This document shows positions 7,584-15,913 of a stretch of 52,196 nucleotides of DNA, in pieces. Numbering within the stretch: the stretch's first letter is position 1; every line of letters starts with the position of its first letter. Where the stretch lies: assembly GCA_012839765.1 (NCBI GenBank), contig DUMW01000101.1:1-52196 (forward strand). Reading direction: 5' to 3'. The translations under genes and the position numbers were made by a program. The notes under the pieces are model-generated. The model saw only the letters and a program-made list of their open reading frames with translations, searched no databases and was not told where the DNA came from. This DNA is from Bacillota bacterium (lineage in GTDB: Bacteria > Bacillota > Limnochordia > DUMW01).

Positions 7584-8915
7584 ATGACGTGGAGAAAAAG
7601 AAATTCCTTGCTGTTTCTTTTGCCGGTGCTGCTTGTTCTGCTTTTGGGTTGGCAGTGTGCCGCGCAGGAGACTGTTACCCTGACTTTGTGGCACCATTGG
7701 GACGGACAGCGTACTGCCCTTTTGGACGAAGTGCTGCGTCGCTTTGAGGAAGCATATCCTTGGATCAAGGTGCAGGCGGAGTTGAAGCCTCATCCCACTA
7801 TGGAGCAGTTGTTAATGGGGATCATGTCCGGGACGGGGCCCGATGTGGCCATGATGGAACACGGAGACAGCGTCTCTTTGGGCCTTACCGGGGGACTGCT
7901 TTCTATCGCCGATTTCGTGGAAAAAGAAGGGATCAATCTAAGTGAGATCTTCTACCCACCGGTGATCGATACCCTGCAGAACAACCCCTTGGTACCCGGC
8001 GGGGATTACTACTACCTACCCCTGGAGGCCACTGCCGGCTACTATCTCTACTACAACAAGGGACTCTTTGAACTGTCCGGTTTGGATCCCAACAATTCCC
8101 TTCCCACCACCTGGAGTGAATTGGAAGCGGTGGGGAGAAAACTGGTCTTCCAGAATCCCGACGGGACCTTGGCCCAGGTGGGAATCGACGTGGCAGCTCC
8201 CACCTACAACTGGATCTTTAATATGTGGCTGAATACCGCGGGGGGCTATCTGTACAGTGATGATCTGCGGACTGTGGTCCTCAATGACCCGGCCTCCCAG
8301 GGACTACTAACCTTGGAGTGGATGGTGGACTTCACCAATAACATCAACCAGGGCAATAGTAAACTGCGGCAGGTGGGGAATCCCTGGGCCCTGACCCGGT
8401 TCATGGAAGAGAAGGCGGCCATGTTAGCCGGCGGACCGTACAACTACTATTCTATTCGCCAACAAAGCCCTCAGATTGATTTGGGGATGGCACCGATTCC
8501 CTACCGGGATGGCCACGATTACCACCCCTACATTGGTCTTGGCTGGGGTTATGGTATCCTGGCGGCTACCCAGCATCCCGAGGAAGCCTGGCTGCTTTTG
8601 AAATGGCTCACCATGGAAGTGGACGGTGGCGGGTATCTGACCCTGCAACAGGGGCGGCCTGGAGCCACCATCGAGGTGAACTTGCAGCCCGAATACTTTG
8701 ATGCCAATCCCTATTGGCACGTGATCCAGGATAGCTTCAACCGGTCCATCCAAGCTAAGCCCACCCCACCGTTGACCGGGGCACCGGCGGTGTTGTTGTC
8801 TATGGTACAAAAGGCCGTCAATTTTGAGATGACCCCCTATGAAGCCATCGAGTGGGCCACCCACGAGCTGCAGAAGCAGCTGGATGATTTCTGGACCGCT
8901 TCCACTGATTACTAG
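7584..8915 (+). CDS. ABC transporter sugar-binding protein, family 1
   Basis: 443 residues. AAGGGAG at 7566-7572 precedes ATG 7584. A signal peptide runs to about residue 27 (LLFLLPVLLVLLLG, then CAAQ); the cysteine lacks a proper lipobox, so lipidation is uncertain. The mature protein opens with VTLTLWHHWDGQ and contains FEEAYPWIKVQ, MSGTGPDVAMM, a Tyr-rich GYYLYYNKGLFE, and PTTWSELEAVGRKLV, all classic for extracellular solute-binding protein family 1 (MalE/UgpB-like). It should capture an oligosaccharide outside the membrane. No permease or ATPase gene lies nearby, which is unusual. It is followed by a strong terminator and so may be an independent end-of-operon gene under the LacI-type regulator. 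Confidence 0.88.
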   Translation: MTWRKRNSLLFLLPVLLVLLLGWQCAAQETVTLTLWHHWDGQRTALLDEVLRRFEEAYPWIKVQAELKPHPTMEQLLMGIMSGTGPDVAMMEHGDSVSLGLTGGLLSIADFVEKEGINLSEIFYPPVIDTLQNNPLVPGGDYYYLPLEATAGYYLYYNKGLFELSGLDPNNSLPTTWSELEAVGRKLVFQNPDGTLAQVGIDVAAPTYNWIFNMWLNTAGGYLYSDDLRTVVLNDPASQGLLTLEWMVDFTNNINQGNSKLRQVGNPWALTRFMEEKAAMLAGGPYNYYSIRQQSPQIDLGMAPIPYRDGHDYHPYIGLGWGYGILAATQHPEEAWLLLKWLTMEVDGGGYLTLQQGRPGATIEVNLQPEYFDANPYWHVIQDSFNRSIQAKPTPPLTGAPAVLLSMVQKAVNFEMTPYEAIEWATHELQKQLDDFWTASTDY

Positions 8916-8921
8916 GCCCGA

Positions 8922-8966
8922 AAGGAAGGTTTTCGCCGGTGCGGTGAAAACCTTCCTTACTCTTTC
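8922..8966 (+). terminator. Rho-independent terminator
   Basis: A perfect 13-bp stem (AAGGAAGGTTTTC at 8922-8934 with its complement at 8946-8958), an 11-nt loop, then ACTCTTT. It ends the binding-protein transcript. Confidence 0.85.
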
Positions 8967-9024
8967 CAGCAAAGGTTGGTGGCGTAGTTTCTTTGGGTAA
9001 AATGGCAACAAAGGAGAGGTACCG

Positions 9025-12000
9025 GTGAATTGTCAGTTGATGGTAGTTGTTGTGGCGATTAGCATATTGCTTTTGTATGCGGGAACTGCCCAGGGTCAGG
9101 TACTGTGGATTGAAGCCGAAGACTTTGAAATCACGGGAACTTGGACGGTACAATATGACACCGCGGCCTTCGGCGGCCAGATTATGCGGGGGCTTACCAC
9201 GAAGAATCAGTCCGCGCAGAATATGTTTACCTATGTGTCCATCCCCGAGGAGGGGATCTGGCATCTGTGGGTTCGTACCCGGGATTACACCCAGGATCAA
9301 GGCTCTCGGTTCTTTTCCCTTAGTGTAGCCGGACAAGCAGCCCAGCGCCTCTTCGGCCGCCACGGCCAGGACGGCTGGGCCTGGGAATATGGGGGAAGTT
9401 TTTATCTGGAGGCCGGTCCTGCGCTGCTCAGTGTCAAGGACGACTCCCGGTATTATGCCCGGGTGGACAGCATCGTCCTTACCACCGATGAGAATTTTGT
9501 GCCACCCAATAACCAGAAAAGCGCTATGGCGGAACAATATCGGGTGGTGCCGCCGAAGCGGATCCTAGGGGATCAAGTGGTGCCTTTGGCGGAGATCGTA
9601 GGCACACCCCAGCAGGCGGAACTGCTTCACACCTTAGAAAACGATCGGGTCCGACTGGAGTTTTACCGGATGGTAAGCGACCGGCAACAGTGGATTTATA
9701 CGAAGGTCCTGGTCAAGGTGGAAGGGGAGTGGGTGGATCCTGGCATTTCCCCGGCCACGGAGCAAGGTTACCTACTCTTGCAGGCCCCGGCGGTCACCTT
9801 CGGCCAAGATGGTTGTTTCCCTTACTGGGATGTGGAAAAACGGTTGACCCTAGAAGACCAGGTGTTCACCAGCCGGGAGCGGACCCGGAACGCCTTTGCG
9901 GCCGGTGGAGCCACTTGGATTCCGTGCCAAGACCTCAAGGTGCAAGATGAAAACACAGTGGTACTATCAAGGGAAGAGGGGGACTTTGCCTTCGAGGCCC
10001 AGTGGTCCCTGGGGCCCGCGGAGAACTTCCCACGGCTTACGTTAAGATTTCAACCCCAGCGCACCGGATACTATTCCCTGGCCTTTGTGGGTTTTGGCGA
10101 GTATCCCGTGGACCAGGTGGATTTCCTACTGTTGCCCTTCCTGTGGCACAGTCGCCGTTTGCCTGCAGAAAGTCTAATGTTGGTAGAATCCTTCACCCCC
10201 ACCCCCATCAGCCTGGGGCAGGTTACCACTGGGCAGACTACGGTGAGCTATGGGGTGGTGGCGGATCCGGGGGAAATCCGCTTGCGGTGGCCGCGGCCTG
10301 TCAATTCTCGCTTTGGATTGACCATTCGGGGTCCCGCGGGCGGTGTCCTGCCGGTGCTTTTTGCCCCCATCATGGGTTCGCAAGAATCGCTGATGCAGGC
10401 GGGGACCGAATACGCCTTCACCCTGCAAGTGCTGGTCCAGCCCGGGGATTGGTTTGGGGCCTACCGGAAGGTGGTGGAGGAGGAGTTTGGTTTCCACGAT
10501 TACCGCAGCAACTGGAGTTTTAGCCTGAATGATGCGATTTTCAACATGATCGATCTCATCATGGACGACCAGGCCAGCGGTTGGGACGCCAACCTGAAGG
10601 GACACTATAACATCGAGCACAAAGGCGGGGTGAGCCATGTGGCACCGGCTATGCCCTTGGCCTTGTACCGGCTTACCGGCGACCGGGATATCCTGGTGCG
10701 GCGGGCCATCCCCACCATTGAGTTCATGTTGTCCCGCAGTGGTGCCCACTTCACCTATGACCCCAGTGAACAGGGGGCCCTGATGCAGGATCAGTTTGGA
10801 GAGAACAAACACTTTGGGGCCTCCACCTATCATGCCCTGTGGGAGCTTACAGACCGGTTGACCCCGGCCCTGCAGGCCCGGATGTGGCAAGGCAGGGTAG
10901 TGCAGTCTAGCACCTACATCAACTCGGTCCCTAGGTTTGCGGAGGAACTGGCCGCTTGGCGGGCGACCCAGGATCCGGAGCTTTTGGCCCAGGTGTTGGA
11001 GGAGGCCTATCGGTATTACGCGGAAGAGGTGGCCAAGCCCCAGACCGAGGATCTGGGGGTCCAACCCTTCTTTGCCTCGCGGTTTGTGCCCCACTGGGTG
11101 GGATTCCTTGATCTTTATGAATTCGTCCAGGAGGACTTTGTTCTGGCGGGAGCCCTGGAGGGAGCCCGGTGGCTTTTGACGGGCCTTTGGACCCAACCGC
11201 CCTTTATGGATCAGGAGATTACGGTAAACCCCTATGAAGTGGTGGAGAAGAGCACCAAGACCATCTGGTGGTATGGTACCGAACGGTTCCGCCTGGGCGC
11301 GCCCATGGGGCTTCATGATGTACGGGTGGAGACGGTGCCCGCGTGGATCACTTCCCAAGCGGGGTTGGGCATTGAGCAGCCCATGACCTTCGCGGCCTCG
11401 GACCGGGTGGTCATGATGGCCAACTGGGCCGCGGATCTGATCCGTCTTACGGAGATCACCGGGGATGCGATCTACCGGACCTTCGCCCGCAACGCGGTCA
11501 TTGGCCGCTTTGCTAATTACCCCGGCTACTACTTGAACAATTTCGTTACCATGCATATGTATCCCGAGTATCCCTACGAGGGGCCGGACTATACGTCTCT
11601 GTATTATCACCACATCTACTCCCATCTGGCCTACTCCCTAGATTTCCTCTTTGCGGAGGCCCACTACCGGAGCCAGGGTGAGATCTCCTTCCCCTGGGTA
11701 CGGCAACAGGGGTATGTGTGGTTCAGCAATCGCTTCTACGGCCATCGCCCTGGGACCTTTTATGGTTTCGAGGAAGTGTGGCCCTGGCTGAATCGGGATG
11801 TGCTGACACTGGACGATTACGGTTTCAACTATGTCACCGCCCACAATGGGGATCACTTCTTTGTCTTTTTGATGAGCGAGGCCAAAGAAGCGCGGACGGT
11901 GCAACTTACCTTTGACAGGGAACTGCTGGGCTTGGAAAACCAGGCACTTGTGGTGAGCCTTTATGACCATGGTCGGGGACAGTGGCTAGAGCCCATCTCC

Positions 12001-12438
12001 TTGGACGACGCCACTTTGGAACTCACCGTCCCTGCCCAGGAACAGGTGGCCTTGGTGGTGTATGATACCAATATCCAGGTGGAGACCCACCGAACCTATA
12101 CCGGGGAGCGGGAGGAGGCCGATACCCACTGGTTCCAGGCCACCTACGTCCCTCTAATAGGCAACATGGGCGCCGCCAGCATCCAGGTGTCTCCCGAGGA
12201 GTATTACGTATACGTCTACAGCACCGCGGAGCCGGTGGCTACCCAGAAGGTGATTGTCAGTTGGTATACGGAAGAAGGAAAGGTGTATCAGGAGGAGTCC
12301 ACCACCTTCCCCTATGAATTCACCTTCCGGGTACCCAGTGACCAGGTCTTCAACTTCCAAGTTCAGGTCATCGACAAACTGAACCGCCGTCATCAAAGTT
12401 CCTGGCAAAGTCTGAAGGGAACCGCGGTGGTGCAGTGA
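9025..12438 (+). CDS. Large secreted protein of unknown family, likely polysaccharide-active
   Basis: 1137 residues from GTG 9025, with AAAGGAGAGG at 9009-9018 directly upstream. Signal peptide about 1-24 (VVVVAISILLLYAGTAQG). Residues about 25-155 form a beta-rich domain (WIEAEDFEITGTW; then WHLWVRTRDY and ARVDSIVLTTD) resembling the carbohydrate-binding module-like N-terminal domain seen with some lyases. A long beta-rich section follows to about 490. Residues about 500-880 are helix-rich with repeated Trp/Tyr/His (YNIEHKGG, PALYRLTGDRD-like repeats, NFVTMHMYPEYPYEGPDY), suggesting an alpha/alpha toroid. The last 200 residues are again beta-rich. The overall layout is that of polysaccharide lyases or hydrolases, but I cannot name the family or the catalytic residues. 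It has its own terminators on both sides. Confidence 0.7.
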   Translation: MNCQLMVVVVAISILLLYAGTAQGQVLWIEAEDFEITGTWTVQYDTAAFGGQIMRGLTTKNQSAQNMFTYVSIPEEGIWHLWVRTRDYTQDQGSRFFSLSVAGQAAQRLFGRHGQDGWAWEYGGSFYLEAGPALLSVKDDSRYYARVDSIVLTTDENFVPPNNQKSAMAEQYRVVPPKRILGDQVVPLAEIVGTPQQAELLHTLENDRVRLEFYRMVSDRQQWIYTKVLVKVEGEWVDPGISPATEQGYLLLQAPAVTFGQDGCFPYWDVEKRLTLEDQVFTSRERTRNAFAAGGATWIPCQDLKVQDENTVVLSREEGDFAFEAQWSLGPAENFPRLTLRFQPQRTGYYSLAFVGFGEYPVDQVDFLLLPFLWHSRRLPAESLMLVESFTPTPISLGQVTTGQTTVSYGVVADPGEIRLRWPRPVNSRFGLTIRGPAGGVLPVLFAPIMGSQESLMQAGTEYAFTLQVLVQPGDWFGAYRKVVEEEFGFHDYRSNWSFSLNDAIFNMIDLIMDDQASGWDANLKGHYNIEHKGGVSHVAPAMPLALYRLTGDRDILVRRAIPTIEFMLSRSGAHFTYDPSEQGALMQDQFGENKHFGASTYHALWELTDRLTPALQARMWQGRVVQSSTYINSVPRFAEELAAWRATQDPELLAQVLEEAYRYYAEEVAKPQTEDLGVQPFFASRFVPHWVGFLDLYEFVQEDFVLAGALEGARWLLTGLWTQPPFMDQEITVNPYEVVEKSTKTIWWYGTERFRLGAPMGLHDVRVETVPAWITSQAGLGIEQPMTFAASDRVVMMANWAADLIRLTEITGDAIYRTFARNAVIGRFANYPGYYLNNFVTMHMYPEYPYEGPDYTSLYYHHIYSHLAYSLDFLFAEAHYRSQGEISFPWVRQQGYVWFSNRFYGHRPGTFYGFEEVWPWLNRDVLTLDDYGFNYVTAHNGDHFFVFLMSEAKEARTVQLTFDRELLGLENQALVVSLYDHGRGQWLEPISLDDATLELTVPAQEQVALVVYDTNIQVETHRTYTGEREEADTHWFQATYVPLIGNMGAASIQVSPEEYYVYVYSTAEPVATQKVIVSWYTEEGKVYQEESTTFPYEFTFRVPSDQVFNFQVQVIDKLNRRHQSSWQSLKGTAVVQ

Positions 12439-12443
12439 TGCGC

Positions 12444-12476
12444 ACAGGGTCTGGCGGGTTGCCAGACCCTGTTTAG
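12444..12476 (+). terminator. Rho-independent terminator
   Basis: A perfect 12-bp stem (ACAGGGTCTGGC at 12444-12455 with 12461-12472), loop GGGTT, then a short TTTAG tail. It separates the accessory region from the housekeeping block that follows. Confidence 0.8.
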
Positions 12477-12648
12477 ATAATCTTAAGCCCGCGGGTACCA
12501 TCCCGGTGGAGAGGCCACCGTGGCCAGTAATACCCCAGCGCGGGTCACGGTGGATTAGGGTCCCAAGGAGAGGAGTGTGGTTCGACCTGTTTGCCTAACG
12601 GTCCTTTCTTTTGGCACAAAGTACATGTACCGTTTCTATCGCCGGCCA

Positions 12649-12657
12649 TGTTACAAT
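12649..12657 (+). promoter_or_regulatory. Extended -10 promoter
   Basis: TGTTACAAT is an extended -10 element (TG, one base, TACAAT) 23 bp upstream of the start codon of the membrane-anchored partner gene, giving a very short leader. No good -35 is seen. A 10-bp palindrome GTACATGTAC (12621-12630) lies upstream and could be a regulator site. The 206 bp between the preceding terminator and the gene contain nothing else recognised. Confidence 0.45.
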
Positions 12658-12679
12658 ATGACAAGCCGGAGGGTTGCTT

Positions 12680-13189
12680 ATGAACTTCAGGGAATTAAAA
12701 ATCAGAATTATCATATTAGTCGCTGTAATATCCCTCGGGGTACTCTTTGGGGCCAGGTTTGCCTATGAGCATCTGTTCCTGGGCTCCCTAAAGGAGGCCT
12801 TTTTGTCCATCGACGGGGTGGCGGATCTAAAGGTCGAGCGCGGCCAGCAGACCAATCTGGTGGTCACCCTGGAACGGGTGGAGCGGTTGGAGACTACCTA
12901 TGGGGCGATCCGGGCCTTAGCGGAGGAACGGCTGGGAAACCACTGGACTGTTGAACTGGTGGACCAGCGCAATGGGGAACTGGTGGAGCGGTACCATCAG
13001 CTCCATTACGCTCTGTGGCAGGCCATCAGTACAGGGGATTTCGTGGAGATGGCGGACCGGGTGGAGGCGGTGACCCAAGGTCTGGATGCCCGCATCACCG
13101 TCGACAGGGACTTTATCTATGTGGAGCTGGAAACTGAGGATGGGTATTTGTACGAGATTATGCCAAGACAAGGGGGGCAGGCATCATGA
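12680..13189 (+). CDS. Small membrane-anchored protein paired with the FtsH-like protease
   Basis: 169 residues from ATG 12680, with GGAGGG at 12668-12673 six nt upstream; TTG 12674 is a weaker in-frame start. One transmembrane helix lies at about residues 8-27 (IRIIILVAVISLGVLFGARF). A charged alpha/beta domain of about 140 residues follows, probably outside the membrane by the positive-inside rule (KIR before the helix). I do not recognise a family. It overlaps the FtsH-like gene by 4 bp (ATGA), so the two are translationally coupled and probably made in fixed proportion. Since that protease lacks the usual extracytoplasmic domain, this protein may supply it or act as an adaptor; this is inference. 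Confidence 0.65.
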   Translation: MNFRELKIRIIILVAVISLGVLFGARFAYEHLFLGSLKEAFLSIDGVADLKVERGQQTNLVVTLERVERLETTYGAIRALAEERLGNHWTVELVDQRNGELVERYHQLHYALWQAISTGDFVEMADRVEAVTQGLDARITVDRDFIYVELETEDGYLYEIMPRQGGQAS

Positions 13190-14661
13190 AAAGGGAGATC
13201 CTAATCGGCATCGGTATTGCCTTGGTGATCTTTGCCCTCGTCTCTGGTTGGGACATCACCCCCCTGTTAGGGATCGGGGTGCTCCTTTTTATTCTGAAAT
13301 ACTTCCTGGACACCAAAGGAGGTCAATACCAGACCGTGGGAGTGGCTACCCAGGGTGAGGTGCGCTCCCAAATTGGTTTCGATGATATCGGTGGCCAAGA
13401 GGTGGCCAAACGGGAGTTTATGGAGGCCTTGGATTTGGTGAAGGATGCCTCCCATTGTCGCCAATTGGGGATCCGGCCCCTCAAAGGGATCCTGCTTTAT
13501 GGGCCTCCGGGGACTGGGAAGACGCTACTGGCTAAGGCCGCCGCTACCTACACCAACGCGGCCTACTTAGCGGCCTCGGGCTCTGAATTTGTGGAAATGT
13601 ACGCGGGGGTAGGCGCCAAACGGGTGCGCAGTCTCTTTCAGCGGGCCAGGGAGTTGGCCCGGCAGCAAGCCAAAAAGTGTGCCATCATCTTCATTGATGA
13701 GATCGAAGTGCTGGGCGGAAAAAGAGGAAGACACACCAGCCATCTAGAATATGATCAGACATTGAACCAGCTGTTGGTGGAGATGGATGGGATCAAGACC
13801 GATGAGGAGATCTCGATCCTGGTGGTGGCCGCCACCAACCGGGTGGATTTGGTGGATGACGCCTTGCTCCGCCCGGGACGCTTTGATCGGCTGGTCAGTG
13901 TGGAACTGCCGGACAAAGCCGGCCGGTTGCATATTCTCAAGATCCATACCAGGGGGAAGCCTTTGGATGCGGAAGTGGACCTGGAGACGGTGGCCAAGGA
14001 GACCTTCGGCTTTTCCGGAGCCCACCTGGAAAGCCTGGTGAATGAGGCGGCCATTAACGCCATGCGGCAAAGGCGCGATGTGATCCGGATGGAGGATTTC
14101 CTCGAGGCCATCGATAAGGTGATGATGGGGGAAAAGCTTGACCGGACACCGACTAAGGCGGAGAAGGAACGGGTGGCGGTCCACGAGGTGGGCCATGCCT
14201 TGATCAGCGAGATCACAAATCCCGGTTACGTCGCCCGGGTAACTATCGTTCCCCGGGGCCGTGCCCTGGGTTACGTTCGGCAAAGCCCCAGCGCCGATCA
14301 GTATTTGTACACCCGCAAGGAGCTGGAGGATCAGATCGCGGTGGCCCTGGGCGGTGCCGTAGCCGAGGAAGTGGTGCTAGGCAGTCGCTCCACCGGTGCT
14401 AGCAATGATTTTCAACAGGCGGTGAAGTTGGCCAAGCGGATGATCGCGTCCGGCATGTCGGAGCTGGGGGTTGTGGATATGAAAGAGGTGCCTGGAGTGC
14501 TCTTGCATCGGACTGTCAGTTCTCTTATCCAACAGCGGGAGGCATGGGTGCAGAGGACTATCGCCGCCTATAGGAGGAAAATAGAGCAGGTGGCGGCCTA
14601 TCTGCTGCAGGAAGAAAGTGTGGACGGAACGCAATTCAGGAGTCTTGTGGGACTCAGCTAA
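13186..14661 (+). CDS. FtsH-like membrane AAA+ zinc protease, short form
   Basis: 491 residues. Two transmembrane helices (about 5-20 and 24-41) are separated by only a few residues, so the extracytoplasmic FtsH_ext domain of normal FtsH (over 600 residues) is missing. The AAA+ module has Walker A GPPGTGKT (106-113), a pore-type SEFVEMYAGVGAKRVR, Walker B IIFIDE (167-172) and the arginine-finger region LLRPGRFDR. The peptidase has HEVGH (333-337; usually HEAGH) and the STGASND segment carrying the third zinc ligand. All catalytic elements are intact, so it should degrade membrane or damaged proteins using ATP. It is coupled to the preceding membrane protein and lies 19 bp before cinA. It may be a second FtsH in addition to a canonical one elsewhere. 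Confidence 0.88.
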   Translation: MKREILIGIGIALVIFALVSGWDITPLLGIGVLLFILKYFLDTKGGQYQTVGVATQGEVRSQIGFDDIGGQEVAKREFMEALDLVKDASHCRQLGIRPLKGILLYGPPGTGKTLLAKAAATYTNAAYLAASGSEFVEMYAGVGAKRVRSLFQRARELARQQAKKCAIIFIDEIEVLGGKRGRHTSHLEYDQTLNQLLVEMDGIKTDEEISILVVAATNRVDLVDDALLRPGRFDRLVSVELPDKAGRLHILKIHTRGKPLDAEVDLETVAKETFGFSGAHLESLVNEAAINAMRQRRDVIRMEDFLEAIDKVMMGEKLDRTPTKAEKERVAVHEVGHALISEITNPGYVARVTIVPRGRALGYVRQSPSADQYLYTRKELEDQIAVALGGAVAEEVVLGSRSTGASNDFQQAVKLAKRMIASGMSELGVVDMKEVPGVLLHRTVSSLIQQREAWVQRTIAAYRRKIEQVAAYLLQEESVDGTQFRSLVGLS

Positions 14662-14680
14662 GACACAGGGAGGTACGTCC

Positions 14681-15913
14681 TTGAACGCGGAAATTGTGAC
14701 CATCGGCACAGAACTGCTCCTGGGGGAGATTGTGAATACCAATGCCCAGTATTTGTCCGCGCGCCTTGCGGAACTGGGCATTAATGTCTATTATCACACC
14801 ACTGTGGGGGATAACCTTCCCCGTATGGTGGATACCTTGGCCCGGGCCGCGGCCCGGACAGACTTGGTGGTGATTACCGGCGGACTGGGGCCCACCGAGG
14901 ATGATCTTACGCGCCAGGCGGTGGCCCAGGTGACAGGGCTTTCCTTGAAGCGGTCCGACGTGGCGGTGGCCCATGTGGAAAACTATCTCGCCCAGACCGG
15001 GCGCCGGCCCACCCCCAACAACTACCGACAGACCGAGTTTCCAGAGGGTAGCATCCTGCTGGATAATCCCCGGGGTACCGCGTTGGGCTTCCTGCTTTCG
15101 GCGAAGAACACCACCTTCTTGTGTATGCCCGGGGTGCCCCAAGAGTTGTATGTGGTCTTTGACGCAGCCCTGCCGCATCTTAGGCAACGGCTGCTCAGTG
15201 GGGAGACAGGGGTGATCGAGTCGGTGGTTCTAAAAGTCTGCGGGATCGGGGAGTCGGCGCTGGAGGAGAAACTCCGGGATCTTAGCCAAGGGACCAATCC
15301 GACCTTAGCTTTGTATGCCAAGCTAGGGGAAGTGCGGGTTCGTATTACTGCCAAGGCCCCGGATGCTGCCGCCGCCCAGGCCCTCATTGCCCCGGTGGCC
15401 CAAGAGGTAAGGAACAGACTTGGCACCATGGTCTATGGCAGTGGTGATGATCAGCTGGAGACGGTGGTGGCCCGGCTGCTTCTCGCCCGACACGAGACCT
15501 TGGCGGTGGCCGAATCCCTCACCGGTGGACTGGTGGGCCATCGCCTCACCAATGTGCCGGGCAGTTCCGGTTTCTTGCAGGCCAGTCTGGTGACCTACTC
15601 CAACGCTGCCAAGCACCAGCTGCTGGGGGTGCCCTGGGAGATCCTGTCCACGGTGGGCCCCGTCAGTGCCGAAACGGCCCAGGCCATGGCCCAAGGTGTC
15701 CGGGAACGGTTGCAGACCCAATGGGGTCTGGGGGTGACCGGGATTGCGGGTCCCGGTAGCGACGAGACGGGTAAACCGGTGGGATTGGTTTATGTGGCCC
15801 TGGCCGGTAAGACGATGGTGGTGGAGGAACATCATTTCAGCGGGGAGCGGGAACAGATCAAGTACCGGAGCAGCCAGGCAGCTTTGGACCTGTTAAGGAG
15901 GCATCTACTGTGA
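14681..15913 (+). CDS. cinA: CinA: competence/damage-inducible protein, pyrophosphatase and nicotinamide-nucleotide amidase
   Basis: 410 residues from TTG 14681, fixed by GGGAGG at 14668-14673 and the conserved N-terminus NAEIVTIGTELLLGEIVNTN. The N-terminal MoCF/COG1058 domain has TGGLGPTEDDLTR, and the C-terminal CinA/PncC amidase domain has AESLTGGLVGHRLTNVPGSS and GVTGIAGPGS. The usual ESCTGG is ESLTGG here. CinA proteins hydrolyse ADP-ribose-type compounds and deamidate NMN for pyridine-nucleotide recycling. It overlaps the next gene by four bases (GTGA). In many Firmicutes cinA directly precedes recA; here one gene intervenes. Confidence 0.93.
   Translation: MNAEIVTIGTELLLGEIVNTNAQYLSARLAELGINVYYHTTVGDNLPRMVDTLARAAARTDLVVITGGLGPTEDDLTRQAVAQVTGLSLKRSDVAVAHVENYLAQTGRRPTPNNYRQTEFPEGSILLDNPRGTALGFLLSAKNTTFLCMPGVPQELYVVFDAALPHLRQRLLSGETGVIESVVLKVCGIGESALEEKLRDLSQGTNPTLALYAKLGEVRVRITAKAPDAAAAQALIAPVAQEVRNRLGTMVYGSGDDQLETVVARLLLARHETLAVAESLTGGLVGHRLTNVPGSSGFLQASLVTYSNAAKHQLLGVPWEILSTVGPVSAETAQAMAQGVRERLQTQWGLGVTGIAGPGSDETGKPVGLVYVALAGKTMVVEEHHFSGEREQIKYRSSQAALDLLRRHLL

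Noticed and set aside
10174-11625. 483-codon minus-strand open frame inside the large secreted protein gene
   Set aside because: It lies opposite a clearly coding frame with a signal peptide and ribosome site; long antisense frames are common in GC-rich genes.
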